Shown in pieces: positions 34,790 to 47,497 of a stretch of 64,000 nt of DNA (position 1 is its first letter; every line of letters begins with the position of its first letter). Origin of the DNA: Meconema thalassinum (taxonomy: Eukaryota > Arthropoda > Insecta > Orthoptera > Tettigoniidae); assembly GCA_946902985.2 (NCBI GenBank), contig OX336388.2, positions 1,499,306,545-1,499,370,544 of the forward strand, written 5' to 3'. Below the pieces are notes generated by a model. That model made no database searches, was not told where the DNA came from, and worked only from the letters and a program-made list of their open reading frames with translations. Made by a program: the position numbers and the translations under genes.

Positions 34790-35200
34790 GTGATGAAGGA
34801 AAGGGACAAGAATAAAATACGAGCAGTGGAGATGAAGTTCCAGAGGAGTAGGGTAGGAGTGACAAGAATGGACAGAGTAAGGAATGAGAGAGTCAGGGAG
34901 ATGGTAAGAGAGGAACCATTGCAAAATAGAATAGAGCGATCTAGGCTACAATGGTATGGACATGTGAGGAGGATGGAAGAGGAGAGGATACCGAAGAAGA
35001 TGTTTGGAATGGAAATGATGGGAAGGAGGCCAAGGGGAAGACCAAGGGACAGATGGACAAAAGGAGTTAAGAAGAGTGTGGAGGAAAGAGGAGTGTGCTG
35101 GGACACAGTAAATGACGAGAGATGGTGGATGGACAGGAAACGATGGAGAGGCTTATGTTCCAAGCAGACCCGACCAGCGGTTGGAAACTGCTCAAGATGA
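34790..35200 (+). pseudogene. LINE family Y, C-terminal fragment
   Basis: 136-codon frame with KIRAVEMKFQRSRVGVTRMD, ERSRLQWYGHVRRMEEERIP, RRPRGRPRDRWTKGVKKSVE and WRGLCSKQTRPAVGNCSR, then AAGATGATGAAAG. It matches the end of the LINE protein at 41230-43905. It is a severe 5' truncation retaining only the last 130 or so residues. Confidence 0.88.
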
Positions 35201-35795
35201 TGAAAGTTCATCCCGCTTGCTCTTTTTTTTCCCTTTATCATTGGTTTCCACGTAGTTTCTCTTAGCCTGCCAATTTGCTTCCTGTTTGTTGTAGGAAAAG
35301 CTGTCTAATAATGTGAATAGGGGTGAGCTCTCTAAAAATGTGTGTTCATTTAAGTTGGGTGGGTTCTCTATGGCCTCGTTTATATCAAACCTTTTGTTTC
35401 ATAGTGTTCGATTTTTAGGTCTGTTTCTATATTACGGTAGTGAAACTGTGTGTCCGGTGTGATACAATCAGCACATTGTATGCTTGCTGCATGTCAAATT
35501 ATTATTCTGGGCGTGAAGATCTTGCACACAATTTGCTGAATTGATAATCTGTGGATGTCCGTGTGTTAAATAGCGTAAAATATTGAGTGTGCACTCTTGA
35601 AATATTTTCTTTTGCCCACCATATTTGATGGTCCTGCCTCATCCTCTCATTCCCTCAAGTTGTGTTCCTGCAGTGACCTCAGTCATATCTAATGCCCCAC
35701 GTGTGTTCTGATTGTATGGGAGTCTGACACTACTAGTTCAGATGGTTGTATTTTTTAAAGTTTTCCTTTTTTTTTTCTTTTTTCTTTTTTTTCAG

Positions 35796-35964
35796 CTCCA
35801 GCCCCTGTAATGCGGCCCTCAGAGCTCTTTTACAGTAAATTAACTCCACATCTGAAGGAACGTGGTATTACAAATCTGGACAGTCGCAAAGAATGGCCTC
35901 ACACAGTTCTCAAACTGGTCTTAACGGAATTGATGGAGGAGACTCCTAAAGATTTACTGGCAAA
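35796..35964 (+). CDS. Smg1: SMG1 kinase, exon d
   Basis: 169-nt exon after a long polypyrimidine tract and CAG (35793-35795); donor GTAAGT at 35965. It encodes APAPVMRPSELFYSKLTPHL, then KERGITNLDSRKEWPHTVLK and LVLTELMEETPKDLLA. This is the C-lobe insert of SMG1 (RPSELFYSK, W-H-VLK-VL-ELM--TP--LLAK). It leaves two bases (AA) that complete Lys with the next exon. Confidence 0.96.
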
Positions 35965-37942
<1,978 letters not shown>

Positions 37943-39434
37943 CCGTATTTCCTCGCATAATCGTCGCACTTTTTTAGCCTAAAACTCGTGGGGAAAAAGC
38001 AGGGTGCGACGATTATGCGAAGAATATTTAAGTTCAAGGAATATACTGTATCATTATTTGCTGCACGGGCCAGTTAATCGCGTAGCGTGAGTCTGGCGTG
38101 AGTCATAGCCTGCAGTCAGAGACAGGCTTCTTTCTTCTAACAAGGTCACGACAGCTCGCGGAATGTGCTGACGAAGCTGGCCGTTCACGTCGTGGTTCAT
38201 AGCCCGCAGGCATAAAGATGAGATTTACTTTCTCCTAACAAGATCACGCCAGATTAGGTCTATAAGTTTGCGGAATGTGCGCTGGCCGCTCGCGTCACAG
38301 TTCATAGCCCGCAGGCATAAAGACGAGATTATTTTCCTGACAAGATCTCGCCAGATTAGGCCTATAATCTCGTGGAATGTGCGCTGGCCGCTCGCGTCTC
38401 AGTTCATAGCCCGCAGGCATAAAGACGAGAATACTTTCTGTTGACAAGATCACGCCAGAGTAGGCCTATAAGTTCGCGGAATGTGCGCTGGCCGTTCACG
38501 TCACAGTTCATAGCCCGCAGGCATAAAGGCGAGATTACTTTCTGCTGACATGAACACGCCAGATTAGGCCTATAAGCTCGCGGAATGTGCGCTGGCCGTT
38601 CGCGTCACTGTTCATAGCCCGCAGGCATAAAGACGAGATAACTTTCTGCTGACAAGATCTCGCCAGATTAGGCCTATAAGCGTGCGGAATGTGCGCTGGC
38701 CACTCGCGTCACAGTTCATAGCCCGCAGTCATAAAGACGAGATTACTTTCTGTTGACAAGATCACGCCAGAGTAGGCCTATAAGTTCGCGGAATGTGCAC
38801 TGGCCGTTCGCGTCACAGTTCATAGCCCGCAGGCATAAAGGCGAGATTACTGTCTGCTGACATGATCACGACAGATTAGGCCTATAAGTTCGCGGAATGT
38901 GCGCTGGCCGTTCGCGTCACAGTTCATAGCCTGCAGGCATAAAGACGAGATTACTTTCTGCTGACAAGATCTTGCCAGATTAGACCTATCAGCTCGCGGA
39001 ATGTGCCCTGGCCGTTCGCGCCACAGTTCATAGCTTGCAGACATAAAGACGAGATTACTTCCTGCTGACAAGATCACGCCAGATTAGGCCTATAAGCTCG
39101 CGGAATGTGCGCTGGCCGCTCTCGTCACAGTTCATAGCCCGCAGGAATAAAGACGAGATTTCTTTCTCCTGATAAGATCACGCGAGATTATACGCTCGCG
39201 GAATGTGGTAAGTGACGAAGCTTGCCGCTCATGTCACAGTTCATAGCCCGCAAGGATAAAGACGAGATCTTTTTCTTCTAACAAAATCGCGCCAGGTTAT
39301 AAAGTCGCGGCAGCATGTGCAACTGTCTGGCATACAAATACGAATATGCGATGAAATTTTATAAACCTAGATTAGTGTTTGAAAAGTGGGGTGTGACGAT
39401 TATGCGGTGGCGACGATTATGCGAGGAAATACTG
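37943..39434. mobile_element. TIR element filled with 103-bp repeats
   Basis: 1,492 bp with terminal inverted repeats of about 25 bp: CCGTATTTCCTCGCATAATC at the left and CAGTATTTCCTCGCATAATC (complement) at the right, continuing GTCGC, with one mismatch. TA dinucleotides flank both ends (37941-37942, 39435-39436), as in Tc1/mariner/pogo elements. No transposase is encoded, so it would be non-autonomous. The left end folds back on itself (the repeat recurs inverted near 38008-38024) and the right end has a direct duplication of ACGATTATGCG. Confidence 0.8.
38100..39310. repeat. 103-104-bp tandem repeats inside the TIR element
   Basis: About ten to eleven copies. The landmark GCGGAATGTGC recurs at about 38270, 38373, 38476, 38580, 38684, 38788, 38892, 38996 and 39100, with less regular outer copies near 38158 and 39198. 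Units contain TTCATAGCCCGCAGGCATAA and GACGAGATTACTTTCTGCTG. Internal copies are the most alike, consistent with unequal exchange. Confidence 0.93.
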
Positions 39435-39623
39435 TAGTTTACAAGCCAGTAATGGCAGCTTCCATGGTTACGTATTTGAGTGAAAATATTTTATCGTCCC
39501 TTCATTATTTCCCGTGTAAATTCTCGATTATGGGCTCTGAACATCGGCAAGTGTGAGAGAAGAAACCTAGTTATCTTGGTAACCAGCATATGAAACCCAG
39601 TCAAAGCAAATGTACTGAACCAT

Positions 39624-40076
39624 GTGGAGCATTACATTCCAAGATTTGGCCTACAGCTGATAGTAGTGTTTCAGATGATTGTGATTGTGCTTCAAAAGCT
39701 CTTCACTGAAAGTTCAGAACTTTCAAATCAGATATTTGGATGGGCTGTAGTTCTTGGTTTGTTGTGTGAATTATGTGGTTATGAAAGCAACAAATTTTGC
39801 TCTTCAAAAAGGCAGCAATGCTTTCCTGCGCTAAACAGATGCCTTGTTTATGGCATAAGGTCAATAGGTTGTGGTTACAGTGATGCCAAAAGGTTTGCTT
39901 GCATTATGAACCTCCCACCACCACCCTTGCCAAGGTCTTATAGTGAACATGTGAAAGCTTTATCTTCTGTTGTATCTACCTATGCAGAAGAATGCATGAA
40001 GACTGCTGCCCTAGAAATTCAGGAAAAGAAAGGTAAAGAAGGTAAGGAAGGTACCTCAAGGGAAGAAGAAAACTGA
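39624..40076 (+). pseudogene. Mutator-like transposase-domain fragment
   Basis: 150-codon frame with CFPALNRCLVYGIRSIGCGY, RFACIMNLPPPPLPRSY and AEECMKTAALEI. The order N-R-VYG-RSIG-GY / F---M-LPPP---SY / A---M--AA resembles the conserved core of the Mutator-like transposase family (Pfam Mutator, PF20700) found in insects. The C-terminus is Lys/Glu-rich and degenerate (KKGKEGKEGTS). Upstream residues look random and the DDE motif cannot be located. It may belong to a larger element into which the 37943-39434 insertion landed. Confidence 0.5.
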
Positions 40077-40387
40077 AAGAAGACAAGAAACTTGAAAAGG
40101 AAGGTCCCACATATGCAGCAGGAGAATTCTAATGTTGTCATGTAAGAACAAAGAGGTTCAATCATAATGTGAAACATCCAACCTAATTTACTCAAAAACT
40201 AAAAATCGTGCTTCTCTTACAGGTTCAAACAAGAAAACGTCAAGTTCTAATTCAGCTATCTATCTCAACAAGGTTTCAAATTAAAGACAATGAAATAGGG
40301 CATGTTCTGTACCAAAACCTTGGAGACATATGGCTCGATTCAAAAACTGGATGTGAAGAAAGAAAAATATTATTGAAATGTTGCATC

Positions 40388-40419
<32 letters not shown>

Positions 40420-40779
40420 AAAAACATAATTCTAGACACAATGCTGATAAATTAACAATTCTGGTAGGGGACATGAAGGACTCTAATAGCAATACGTATG
40501 TGAAAGAATAATTAAAATAGATGCATTTTTGTAGTTGCTAGGCGATTTGAAAAAAAGTACCAATTTCTTTAATAATTTTATTTTGGACACCCCTGGAAGT
40601 GTAAATTAAGCATTCTGAAGGTATAGCCATCTTAATTTACTTAGCAGTGAATCACCAGAAAGAACATTAGGTGATTGGTTTAGAATTATGGATTTTTTCA
40701 GTAAACGTATATGAATACCTTTACAAACAGCTTCATCTAGTGGGTTCATTTCTAACTTAGCCTTTATCTCTTCATTAAG
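40077..40779 (+). other. intergenic/intronic, no gene
   Basis: AT-rich with a run of about 28 T at 40388-40416. No named feature. Confidence 0.6.
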
Positions 40780-41229
40780 AGTTCCTTCCTGCCATTGCTC
40801 TCATCTATTTGTCCCTGCAATCATTCCTGCTACCCTCATATAACTCGCTGCATTAGCTTTTCTATTTATTTATTTCCCCATACTACCATCCTGAAGAGCT
40901 GAAGTACTTGAAATGCTCCACCTGCTCCAATTTAGTTCCTCCTATCTAGCATTTTATTTTCTTGCATTTTTCCCTACCATCACCACCTTCATTTTTGGAA
41001 TGCTGATCTTCATACCATATTCCCTACATTTCTGTCCAAGGTCTAACATTTTGGCTTGTAAGCTATTGGCGGAGTTAGTCATTACAACCAGGTCGTCAGC
41101 ATAAGCCAGGATGTTGTCCTGGTTTCCACCTAATTGAATCCCACCCAGCCAGTTTATACCCTTGAGCAATTGGCCCATATATAATATAAACAGCAGTGGT
41201 GAAAGATTACAGCCTTGCCTCACTCCTGT
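40780..41229 (-). pseudogene. LINE X, 3' part
   Basis: Minus-strand RT residues GVRQGCNLSPLLFILYMGQL (motif B), NILAYADDLVVMTNSANSL (motif C) and REYGMKISIPKMKVVMVGK, then broken sequence toward 40780. The upstream half continues at 43906-44560 (RMSSWFKFVTG then GVRQGCN...), so LINE X was split by LINE Y. The first 20 or so residues of the open frame here are LINE Y tail. Confidence 0.85.
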
Positions 41230-41237
41230 CATCATCA

Positions 41238-42914
41238 TCATCTTGTACAGTTTCCAGCCCCAGGCTGGGTCTGTTTGGAACATAAGCCTCGCCACTTAGT
41301 TCTTTCTTCCCACCACCTCTCCGCTGTCACTCTGGTCCAGTCCTCGCCTCTCTTCTTGACACATTCCTCCACTCCTTTCAGCCATCTATCTCTTGGTCTT
41401 CCCCTTGGTCGTTTCTTCTGCATCTGCATCTCATGTATCCTCTTGGGAACCTTCTTCTCATCCATTCTCTTTAAGTGTCCATACCACCTCAGTCTTGATG
41501 TCTCAATCCTACCTTGCAAGGGCTCCTCTTTCACCATTTCCCTGACCTTTTCATTCCTCACCCTGTCTCTTCTTGTTACTCCGATCCTACTTCGCAGGAA
41601 CTTCATTTCACCTGCCTGTATTCTGCTTATGTCTCTTTTCTTCATTGTCCACGTTTCTGAAGCATAGGTCAGTATCGAGATATAGTAGCTTCTGTATAAC
41701 ACTTCCTTGCTTTTTTGTGGGACATCTTTATTCCACACTAAGCTCCTAATGCTTCTCAGAAATGCTTCTGCCTGTCTGCCATGTTCTGTAATCTCTTTGT
41801 CATTTCTCCCATTTTCCTCCACTATACTTCCCAAGTACTTGAGACTTTCCACCTTCTTCAGCTGTCCACCTCCAAGTGTTACCCCACTCATTGGTCTGTC
41901 CTTTTTCCTGGTCGTTAACAGGATCTCACATTTACTGATGTTGAACTTCCATCTGTACTCTCCCACTGTTTCTTCCGAAGCCTTCAGTTGCTCCTGAATT
42001 TCCTCCTCCATGTTTCCCCAGACCATGAGATCATCTGCAAACACCATTGCTTTCATCTTATCTTCTCCTATTTTTCCTGCTATCCGTGTCATTACCTCGT
42101 CCATAACCACAATAAAGAGAAGGGGTGACAGCGCACTACCCTGTTTCAGGCCACTCATTTGTCTGAACCAGTCTGTTCTTTCCCCTCCTACTTTCACACA
42201 ACTCACACTTCCACAATACATCTCCTTTACTTTGCCTACAGTCTCTTTTTCCACTCCCATGTTTTCCTTTGCTTTCCAAACCTTCTCCCTACACACACTA
42301 TCATAGGCCTTTTCGATGTCCAGGAAGGCCATCAACAGATCCTCTCCAAATTCGTAGTGGAGTTCCTGGAGCTGTCTCACTGAAAATATGAGATCCACTG
42401 TTGATCTCCCAGGTCTGAATCCATACTGCTTCTCTCTCAATTTTCTCTCCACTTTGGCTCGTATTCTACTTTCTAATATCTTTTCATATATCTTGGCACA
42501 GTGAGGTATGAGTGTGACTCCCCTGTAATTTCTGCACTCCTTTCTGCTTCCTTTCTTAAATATTGGGACAATTAAGCCTTTCTTCCAATCTTCTGGGGTC
42601 TTTTTCTCCTTCCATATCACCCTCATCACACGGTACAGCCACTGTTTCCCAACCTCCCCTGCTGCCTTCACCATTTCAACACTCACTTCATCCACACCTG
42701 GTGCCCTTCCTCCTTTCATCTTGTCTATAGCCATTTCCAGTTCTCTCCAAGTCAGGTCCTTTTCCATTCCTGTGTTGTCTTCTCCATCTTCCAATACATT
42801 GTCTTCCTCCCTATGACCATTTGGATTCAGCAAATCCTCAAAGTACTCTTTCCACACTGTCTTGAGTGTCTCTTTGTTGTGTACCTCATTTCCGTTTTTG
42901 TCCATCATTACCAC
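41238..42914 (-). CDS. LINE Y reverse transcriptase and tail (558 codons)
   Basis: Minus-strand frame with GGRAPGVDEVSVEMVKAAGE, EKQYGFRPGRSTVDLIFSVR, motif A LMAFLDIEKAYDSVCREKVW, motif B GLKQGSALSPLLFIVVMDEV, motif C KAMVFADDLMVWGNMEEE, thumb LKYLGSIVEENGRNDKE, then YASETWTMKKRDISRIQ, LRWYGHLKRMDEKKVPKR and RPRGRPRDRW, ending GLCSKQTQPGAGNCTR. All RT catalytic Asp residues are present. The upstream endonuclease frame is separated only by a TGA at 42921-42923 (probably from CGA), so the two are one broken ORF2. Confidence 0.93.
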   Translation of the reverse strand: MVMMDKNGNEVHNKETLKTVWKEYFEDLLNPNGHREEDNVLEDGEDNTGMEKDLTWRELEMAIDKMKGGRAPGVDEVSVEMVKAAGEVGKQWLYRVMRVIWKEKKTPEDWKKGLIVPIFKKGSRKECRNYRGVTLIPHCAKIYEKILESRIRAKVERKLREKQYGFRPGRSTVDLIFSVRQLQELHYEFGEDLLMAFLDIEKAYDSVCREKVWKAKENMGVEKETVGKVKEMYCGSVSCVKVGGERTDWFRQMSGLKQGSALSPLLFIVVMDEVMTRIAGKIGEDKMKAMVFADDLMVWGNMEEEIQEQLKASEETVGEYRWKFNISKCEILLTTRKKDRPMSGVTLGGGQLKKVESLKYLGSIVEENGRNDKEITEHGRQAEAFLRSIRSLVWNKDVPQKSKEVLYRSYYISILTYASETWTMKKRDISRIQAGEMKFLRSRIGVTRRDRVRNEKVREMVKEEPLQGRIETSRLRWYGHLKRMDEKKVPKRIHEMQMQKKRPRGRPRDRWLKGVEECVKKRGEDWTRVTAERWWEERTKWRGLCSKQTQPGAGNCTR

Positions 42915-42920
42915 ACCCTC

Positions 42921-43905
42921 TCACAGACCTCTTCTCTTACTTTTGACCATCCCATAAAGTACTTTCTTATTTCCTCTGCTGTCTTCCTCCATCATCTCTG
43001 TCCACTTTACCATCCACTTCTTCCTCTCCTCTGCGACAATCTTGTTTGCTTCTTTCTTCTTTATCTTATAATCTTCCCTTGCCAGATCAGTTCTTTCCTG
43101 GAACCACACTCTGAAAGCCTTGTTCTTCCTTCCCACAGCTTCTTTTACTCTCTCATTCCACCATGGTGTCTCTTTACACCGCTTTCTGTTGCTTGTTCTT
43201 CCACATACTGCCACTGCAGCTTCCACCATTGTGTTTTTGAATTGCTTCCATTCCTCTTCCCCTGTTTTAGGATTGTCTGTTGGCATCCTTTCCCTTATTA
43301 TCTTCTGGAATTCTTCCTTGACTTCCTTTTCCTTGAGTTTCCATACTTTGATTCTCCTTTCCTGGTACTCTGTCCTCTTGCTATCCTTAACAACTCCCAG
43401 GTTCATTACAAGTATTCTGTGGTCGCTATCTAAGGCCTCTAATGGTATTACCTTTATATCTCTGACACTTCTCTTCATTTCCCAGTCGTATAGCATGTAA
43501 TCTACCAAAGATTTCTTTGTTAAATCACTGCTGTACCACGTTACCTTGTGGCTTTCTTTCTTCCGGAACCAGGAGTTGCCTACCACTAAACCGTTTCTCT
43601 TGCAAAAATCCAGCAACTTTCTCCCTTCTTCATTCCTGCTACCCCATCCTTCTGCTCCCAATACATTTTCATATCCTTTCCTTTCACTTCCTACATGTGC
43701 ATTCAAATCTCCCATGTCAATGATGCTCTAACCATTCAACTGCTGTTGTAGCTCCTCCTCAAAGTCTTCTTTCTCTTGAGGGGCATATACCTGGGCTATC
43801 TCCAGGCTTCTTCCCTTTACAGTTACTCGGATCTTCATGATCCTGTCACTTATTCCCTTTACCTCTTCCTTCATTCCATCTCTCACAACTACTCCTACTC
43901 CGCTG
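42921..43905 (-). pseudogene. LINE Y endonuclease, C-terminal part
   Basis: Minus strand. From 43905 it reads SSGVGVVVRDGMKEEV and QVYAPQEKEDFEEELQQ, then an in-frame stop, then MGDLNAHVGSERKGYENVLG, WYSSDLTKKSLVDYMLYD, EALDSDHRILVMNLGVV (catalytic SDH) and ETPWWNERVKEAVGRKNKAF. The N-terminal catalytic Glu region is absent by 5' truncation. The stop at 42921 separates it from the RT. Confidence 0.88.
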
Positions 43906-44560
43906 CTCCTGTAACAAACTTAAACCATGAACTCATTCTACTATCAACTCTCACTGCAGCCTGATTATCAACATAACTACTTTTATTTGCCTGTAGCAGC
44001 CTTCCTTCGATACAATTATTCCCCAGAATGCTCAGCATCTTTTCCCCTGGTACTCTATTGTACACCTTCTCTAGATCTACAAAAAATATATACAAATGTC
44101 TATTTCTCTCATAGCATTTCTCAAGAACTTGCTGGATACTAACATTTTGATCCTGACATCCTCGTTGTGGTCTAAAGCCACATTGGTTTTCATCCATCTT
44201 ACTCTCAGCAAATGATCAAACTTCCCTTGCTAGAATGCCTTATTATACTGTACTTTGCTTGGGACACTTATCAAAGAAATGCCTCTATAATTATTGAAAA
44301 CCTTCCTGTTACCTTGCCTATAAATTGGGGCGATTACTGCTTTTATCCAGTCAAGAGGGTACCTTTCCTAAAACCCGTGCCAATTTGATTATCCTATGCA
44401 ACCATTTCATCCCCACTTGTGCCCATTGTAGTTTATTTACTACACTCTCTACTTCCTGAATCGTGATCCTGTTTCCATCCTCATTTTCCTCCTGCATAAC
44501 CTCAATAACTCTATAATTTCTTTGTTCAAGAATGGGAGACGTTATTAAATTAAGAAACGT
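43906..44560 (-). pseudogene. LINE X, 5' part
   Basis: Minus-strand residues ENQCGFRPQRGCQDQNVSIQ, HLYIFFVDLEKVYNRVPGEK (motif A) and QAAVRVDSRMSSWFKFVTG up to the LINE Y insertion point. Further upstream (44200-44560) are broken RT N-terminal residues in several frames. It is a different, older LINE lineage than Y. Confidence 0.82.
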
Positions 44561-45101
44561 TGATCACTCAATTACTGCTCGTAAAACTGACTGGTTGTTC
44601 TTGTAAAGATTGTTTTAAAACATATTTCTGTATGCTTTCGAACATATAATTTATCCGCTTAAAATGACGTGTATGCGTAAATCCTAACCTCAAAATGTAC
44701 GCTATTCGTATATGCATGGTAATTAAACATAACAAACCATATCTTAGTCTTCATTAAAGCATTGATTTGTTGCGAGTTACAAGATGCCAACACCACATAC
44801 TACTTTGCAAATAATTACAACAATTTCATTTTTATTTTTTTAAAATTTTTTTTAATACCCTGAATATAAGACGACCCCAAATTTTTATAACACAAAAAGT
44901 GGGAAAACACCTCGTCTTACATTCGGGTATATACGGTATGTACTATCGAATATACAATTTTAAACAACCTACAGAATTATTGTATTATAGAACTAGTTAA
45001 CACAGCACAGAGAAACGAGAGCAATGGAAACGAGAAAAATGTACTATACCGGTACCGTACTCTTAATTCAAGTACCGGTACTGTAGTACGAGTTGAAATA
45101 T
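44561..45101. other. AT-rich DNA with a terminal-hairpin remnant
   Basis: At 44870-44938, CCCTGAATATAAGACGACCC and the inverse of CCGTATATACCCGAATGTAA form a foldback ending at TA. This is the same layout as the left end of the 37943-39434 element and suggests a solo end of a related TIR family. Nothing else recognised. Confidence 0.5.
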
Positions 45102-46543
45102 TTAACTTTCTATAATTGATTTCGGCTTAAATACATGTTTTTCTTGATATTCTGTGGCGAAGTTTTTTTTTTTTAGGTTAGACATGCTCGCGCGTGTACA
45201 GAAAAAAAAGAACTCCTCGTGCTTAAGGTTAGGATTTCTGTCTACTTCTTCAAGAATTTTTATTTTGTCATCACTAGTTAACGATTTAACGACTTTCTTA
45301 GGCCTATCCATTATTTCAATACAACGCAACAAAATTTTCACTAGGTTTCACAACTTCTTCGGTAGTGTAATGCATATTTGCGTGAATCAGATCGTATTGT
45401 GTTTCTAGGTCGATACGGTAAAATTGTGGAATCGGACCGTATCCAAACTGGTGTTCAGGAACGTGATTGTAAACGCGTGTATTGAAAGCGATTCTGCGCG
45501 CTCTTGAGTTACATTTTTAAACTAATTTAGGCCTACTCTCTAATCGCTTATTTTACTTTCTGCCCATATTCTTCGTTACTGTTTGTGTTCCTGTCGTGGT
45601 TGATAAGCGTAGTTTGTTGCACGTGTTTTTAGCGTTAATGTATTTTTGTCTGTTTCACCTTTAATGTCTAGTGTATCCGTACGTAAATTGTGGCACTTTA
45701 CAGATCACAATCGGGGCAACATTCCGGCAGTGAGGCGTCTCGAAAAGTTTTAAGCTTCAGTAGTTAAAAGGGACGTAGAACAAATAACATATTTTCATTA
45801 TTAAACTGAACATAAGCTTGTTAAAAACAAACAACATCAAAATCTTCCGCCCATCCTTTTTTCAAGTTTACAAATCACATTAAAAAAAAAAGTCGGTTAA
45901 TAATTACGGGTCCTTTATATTTTACTGTTTAATAAGAGTTAGCCAACATAACTGCAGGTTGGCCACCATAAATTATATAGCATATTGAAATCACGAACTG
46001 AAACTGCTCATGTAAATGGGCATCGTACCGAAAACAGGATCGTAATCAAATCGATTTTAGTTCACCATGTAAACGCACTAACGCAGTAACCAACTGCCGT
46101 AGCCACTGAGGCCGGACAGAACAGATGTGCAACATTGTCGGCTCGTGCTTTAATACTGCCGCTATACCCATTACATTGTGTTGCAACCCTCGCCAGCTTG
46201 TTGGCAAGGAATGTTATCTCAGAGAGGCCGGGCTCCCATTCCACTAGGGGTGGACAAAGAATGCTTTCAGGGCTGACGAAAATGCGATCGTACTAAGCGA
46301 TGCGCTGCAGAATACGCAACGTGACCTTGTTTAAAGAAACAAGTCTCTATCTTGCGTTCTGTGCGTACGGGCAGTATAACTCACGCTACGCGACGAAAAT
46401 TTGATCGTCGTAAGTGGGAATAGAAAACGTATTAAGGGGATATATCAACATGTATTTAGCAGGAATGGGACTGGGACTTGAGAAAAACATTGCATTAAAC
46501 GGGAAAACGTCGTAACGGAGAACGTGCTAACGAGATTCTACTG
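45102..46543 (-). pseudogene. decayed pogo/Tigger-like element
   Basis: The minus-strand frame 45102-45341 has RPKKVVKSLTSDDKIKILEE and VDRNPNLKHEE, the CENP-B/Tigger-type N-terminal helix-turn-helix, then a T-run frameshift (FFFF) and TRASMSNLKKKN. About 1.2 kb upstream on that strand, CAGTAGAATCTCGTTAGCAC (complement of 46524-46543) next to TA resembles a pogo-type terminal repeat. The catalytic domain and the other end were not found. The link between repeat and coding piece is inferred from spacing and strand. Confidence 0.55.
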
Positions 46544-47052
46544 TAAATGGAAATTAAGCATTTAAATTTTGATGGGGGAAAAGTATATTCTGGTGATGAC
46601 TGTTGTAGATGTATGTTCGTACTGACGTTAAATCAGTAAGCTCTCATTTCTTGCAAGATAGAGCACACAAATTACATGTGTAGACTGTGTATCCCTATAT
46701 ATATTATAATTGTGAAAGTTTTTGTGTGTTAGTTTGTTCCTCTTGACACTAAAACGGCTGGACGGATTTGGATGAAATATGAAATGGAGACAGCTTATAC
46801 CCTGGGATAACATATAGGCTGCCTTTGATCCGGAAAAATATCATTGTTCCCGTGGAAGGGGCATTATAACTGAAAAGTCACCGAAAAATACTCAACCGGG
46901 ACAAAATATCAAAGTTGTCGCATAAAGACCGGACAAAGCTCATTTTACGCCCCTCGATGCAAGAAACAATACTCGGTATGTCCCTAAGGCCCTAAAACCA
47001 ACAGTTTGAAAGATATTCGCAGAAAACTATCTTCACTCTGATAAACTGATGA

Positions 47053-47426
47053 TATCGTATGGCCTCAGGTCCCGGGTGCAAGCTTTGTTATTTGACACCC
47101 ATAGGGTAGCTTGCATGTCGAATTTCGTTATTCCTTGAAGCACTATGAAAGTCCAGGAGGTTAGATATCTAAGCTCCTTGAATACTAGAGCGCTTTCTAG
47201 TAGAGAAATGAGGAACTTTGTGTTGGCGGAAACTCCCGAGATTAATTTTGCCATTATGAACACGGCCTACTGAACTCAAATGGGTTCTTTTGACATGCCG
47301 ACATCTTATGACATGGTGTCGTAATTTTTGCCACCTTTCAAAAAAATCACTTACCACGGCCAGGAGCGAACCTGCAAGCTTGGAGTTAGTAGACCGACAT
47401 GTTGACCACTCACCCACCGTGGCAAG
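47053..47426 (-). mobile_element. tRNA-derived SINE, family 2, copy 1
   Basis: On the minus strand it begins CTTGCCACGGTGGGTGAGTG with an A-box-like GGTGAGTGGTC. It has a B box GGTTCGCTCC (complement of 47363-47372) and ends in ATACGATATC. The 7-bp CTGATGA flanks both sides (47046-47052, 47427-47433). A second copy with a clear duplication is at 51270-51656. Confidence 0.82.
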
Positions 47427-47497
47427 CTGATGAACTAATGGCAAGTCCCTTTCCATTGCAACTGAACCTGAAGTTATGACATCAGATTTTCTATATA

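Larger units (their letters stand above)
41230..43905 (-). mobile_element. LINE Y, long copy nested in LINE X
   Basis: 2,676 bp on the minus strand, flanked by the 7-bp duplication CTCCTGT (41223-41229 and 43906-43912), with its 3' end in (ATG)n at 41230. Gene order: endonuclease C-terminal part, linker, RT, C-terminal zinc-knuckle-like tail. One frame runs through, with a stop at 42921 and another just before 43715. It is the best-preserved LINE in the window and the master for comparing the fragments at 21105, 28230 and 34790. It is 5'-truncated within the endonuclease. Confidence 0.92.

Noticed and set aside
39624..40076. Host zinc-finger or signalling gene
   Set aside because: The LPPP core with the NR-VYGIRSIG motif is more like a transposase domain; no introns or complete gene are visible.
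40954..41295. 113-codon minus frame as one LINE protein
   Set aside because: The first residues (MARLMFQTDPAWGWKLYK) come from the LINE Y tail; the true LINE X sequence starts after the insertion junction.
42813..43433. 206-codon + frame resembling a membrane protein
   Set aside because: Antisense of LINE Y; the hydrophobic look comes from reverse-complemented Lys/Glu codons.
47363..47426. tRNA gene on the minus strand
   Set aside because: Same reason: the head of SINE family 2, repeated at 51270-51656.
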